Source of the DNA: Burkholderiales bacterium
GTDB lineage: Bacteria > Pseudomonadota > Gammaproteobacteria > Burkholderiales > SG8-41
Assembly: GCA_005800795.1 (NCBI GenBank)
Contig: SYEN01000574.1
Location: forward strand, 1 to 6,076
Length of the DNA: 6,076 nt
Reading direction: 5' to 3'
Positions 5,624-6,076 of this stretch are shown in pieces. Below the pieces are notes generated by a model. The model was not told the DNA's origin, made no database searches, and saw only the letters and a program-made list of their open reading frames with translations. Each line of letters begins with the position of its first letter. Position 1 is the stretch's first letter. A program made the translations under genes and the position numbers.

Positions 5624-6076
5624 AGACGTGTATTAATTGTCGGCGCCAGCAAGGGGATCGGATTGGAAACGACCCGCCAAGCCCTCGATGCCGGTCATGA
5701 TGTGCGCGCCTTGGCTCGATCCGCTACCGCAATTGCGGTGACAAATCCTAGTTTCGAGAAGATTCGGGGTGACGCGTTGAAGACCGAGGATGTAAAGGCG
5801 GCTCTTGTCGGGGTGGATGTCGTGATCCAGACCCTCGGCGTTGGTTTAGGAGATTTGTTCCGGGCTGTTCATCTATTCTCGGACGCGACCCGAGTGCTTA
5901 TCGCGGCAATGAGAAGCCAAGGTGTCAAACGTCTTATCTGTGTGACCGGTTTTGGATCTGGTGATAGCCGCGCCAGCATCAGCTGCCTTCAGCGGTTGCC
6001 GTTCCAGATCGTATTCGGCCGCGCTTATGACGATAAGAGTTTGCAAGAAGAATTGATCAAGGAAAGCGAACTTGAC
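5624..6076 (+). CDS. NAD(P)-binding Rossmann oxidoreductase, partial, no clear start
   Basis: The plus-strand frame from 5624 to the right edge (151 codons, no stop) begins RRVLIVGASKGIG, a nucleotide-binding Rossmann turn, and continues with a GHDVRALAR strand/helix, a GD (conceptual residues 47-48) before the next helix, VDVVIQTLG, a GVKRLICVTGFGSGDS strand, and then RAYDDKSLQEELIKESELD at the edge. This pattern fits the NAD(P)H-binding (PF13460, NmrA/atypical SDR) family, which binds NAD(P) and acts on unknown substrates or as a redox sensor. The codon just before the first Arg is TGA (5621-5623), and no ATG, GTG or TTG in frame precedes the glycine motif. The expected start Met would sit exactly at that TGA. 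A one-base insertion (TTGAAGA in place of TTGAGA), a junction, or a rare start such as ATT at 5636 could explain this. GC content is about 58%, like the other genes. Confidence 0.75.

Noticed and set aside
5633..5652. Promoter for the CMD-like gene inside the oxidoreductase
   Set aside because: On the minus strand TTGCTG and a GACAATTAATAC stretch are present, but they do not give a -35/-10 pair at 16-18 bases.
1..6076. CRISPR array, tRNA or rRNA gene, IS element or toxin-antitoxin pair
   Set aside because: No regularly spaced direct repeats, cloverleaf-like segment, transposase motif or paired small genes were seen on either strand.

Overview
The window looks like a piece of a GC-rich (about 60% by eye) proteobacterial chromosome, most likely betaproteobacterial. 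This rests on the tsaE-amiC pair with a divergent queG, a Bug/TctC-type solute receptor and a DUF3047 lipoprotein; it is inferred from gene content and protein style, not from a search. It may be a metagenomic contig, because both ends carry junctions that do not look like normal gene structure.

Layout. Positions 1-109 (minus) hold an AT-rich (about 36% GC) internal fragment of an LpxA-type acyltransferase that runs off the left edge. It is fused at about 109-112 to a truncated epoxyqueuosine reductase, queG (minus, start at 783). Back to back with queG, tsaE (784-1263, plus) overlaps amiC (1236-2657, plus), which encodes an AMIN/Amidase_3 cell-wall amidase. An AT-rich gap with a plausible -10 box and a strong ribosome binding site leads to a DUF3047 lipoprotein gene (2761-3522, plus). 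A 57-base gap with a hairpin and a tiny leader ORF precedes a Bug/TctC-family periplasmic receptor (3580-4551, plus). Convergent to it is a tandem carboxymuconolactone-decarboxylase-like protein (4620-5609, minus). From about 5624 to the right edge, a NAD(P)-binding Rossmann oxidoreductase (plus) is open but has no usual start codon and directly abuts the ribosome binding site of the minus-strand gene.

Function. queG and tsaE both serve tRNA modification (queuosine and t6A). amiC splits septal peptidoglycan. The middle genes (DUF3047, Bug receptor, tandem CMD) have no clear shared pathway; the receptor is an orphan, with no TctA/TctB membrane genes here.

I see no convincing new defence, mobile or RNA system. 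The points most worth checking are the two end junctions, an AT-rich patch with a three-residue insertion in tsaE, the duplicated CMD protein lacking CxxC, and the leader hairpin before the receptor gene.
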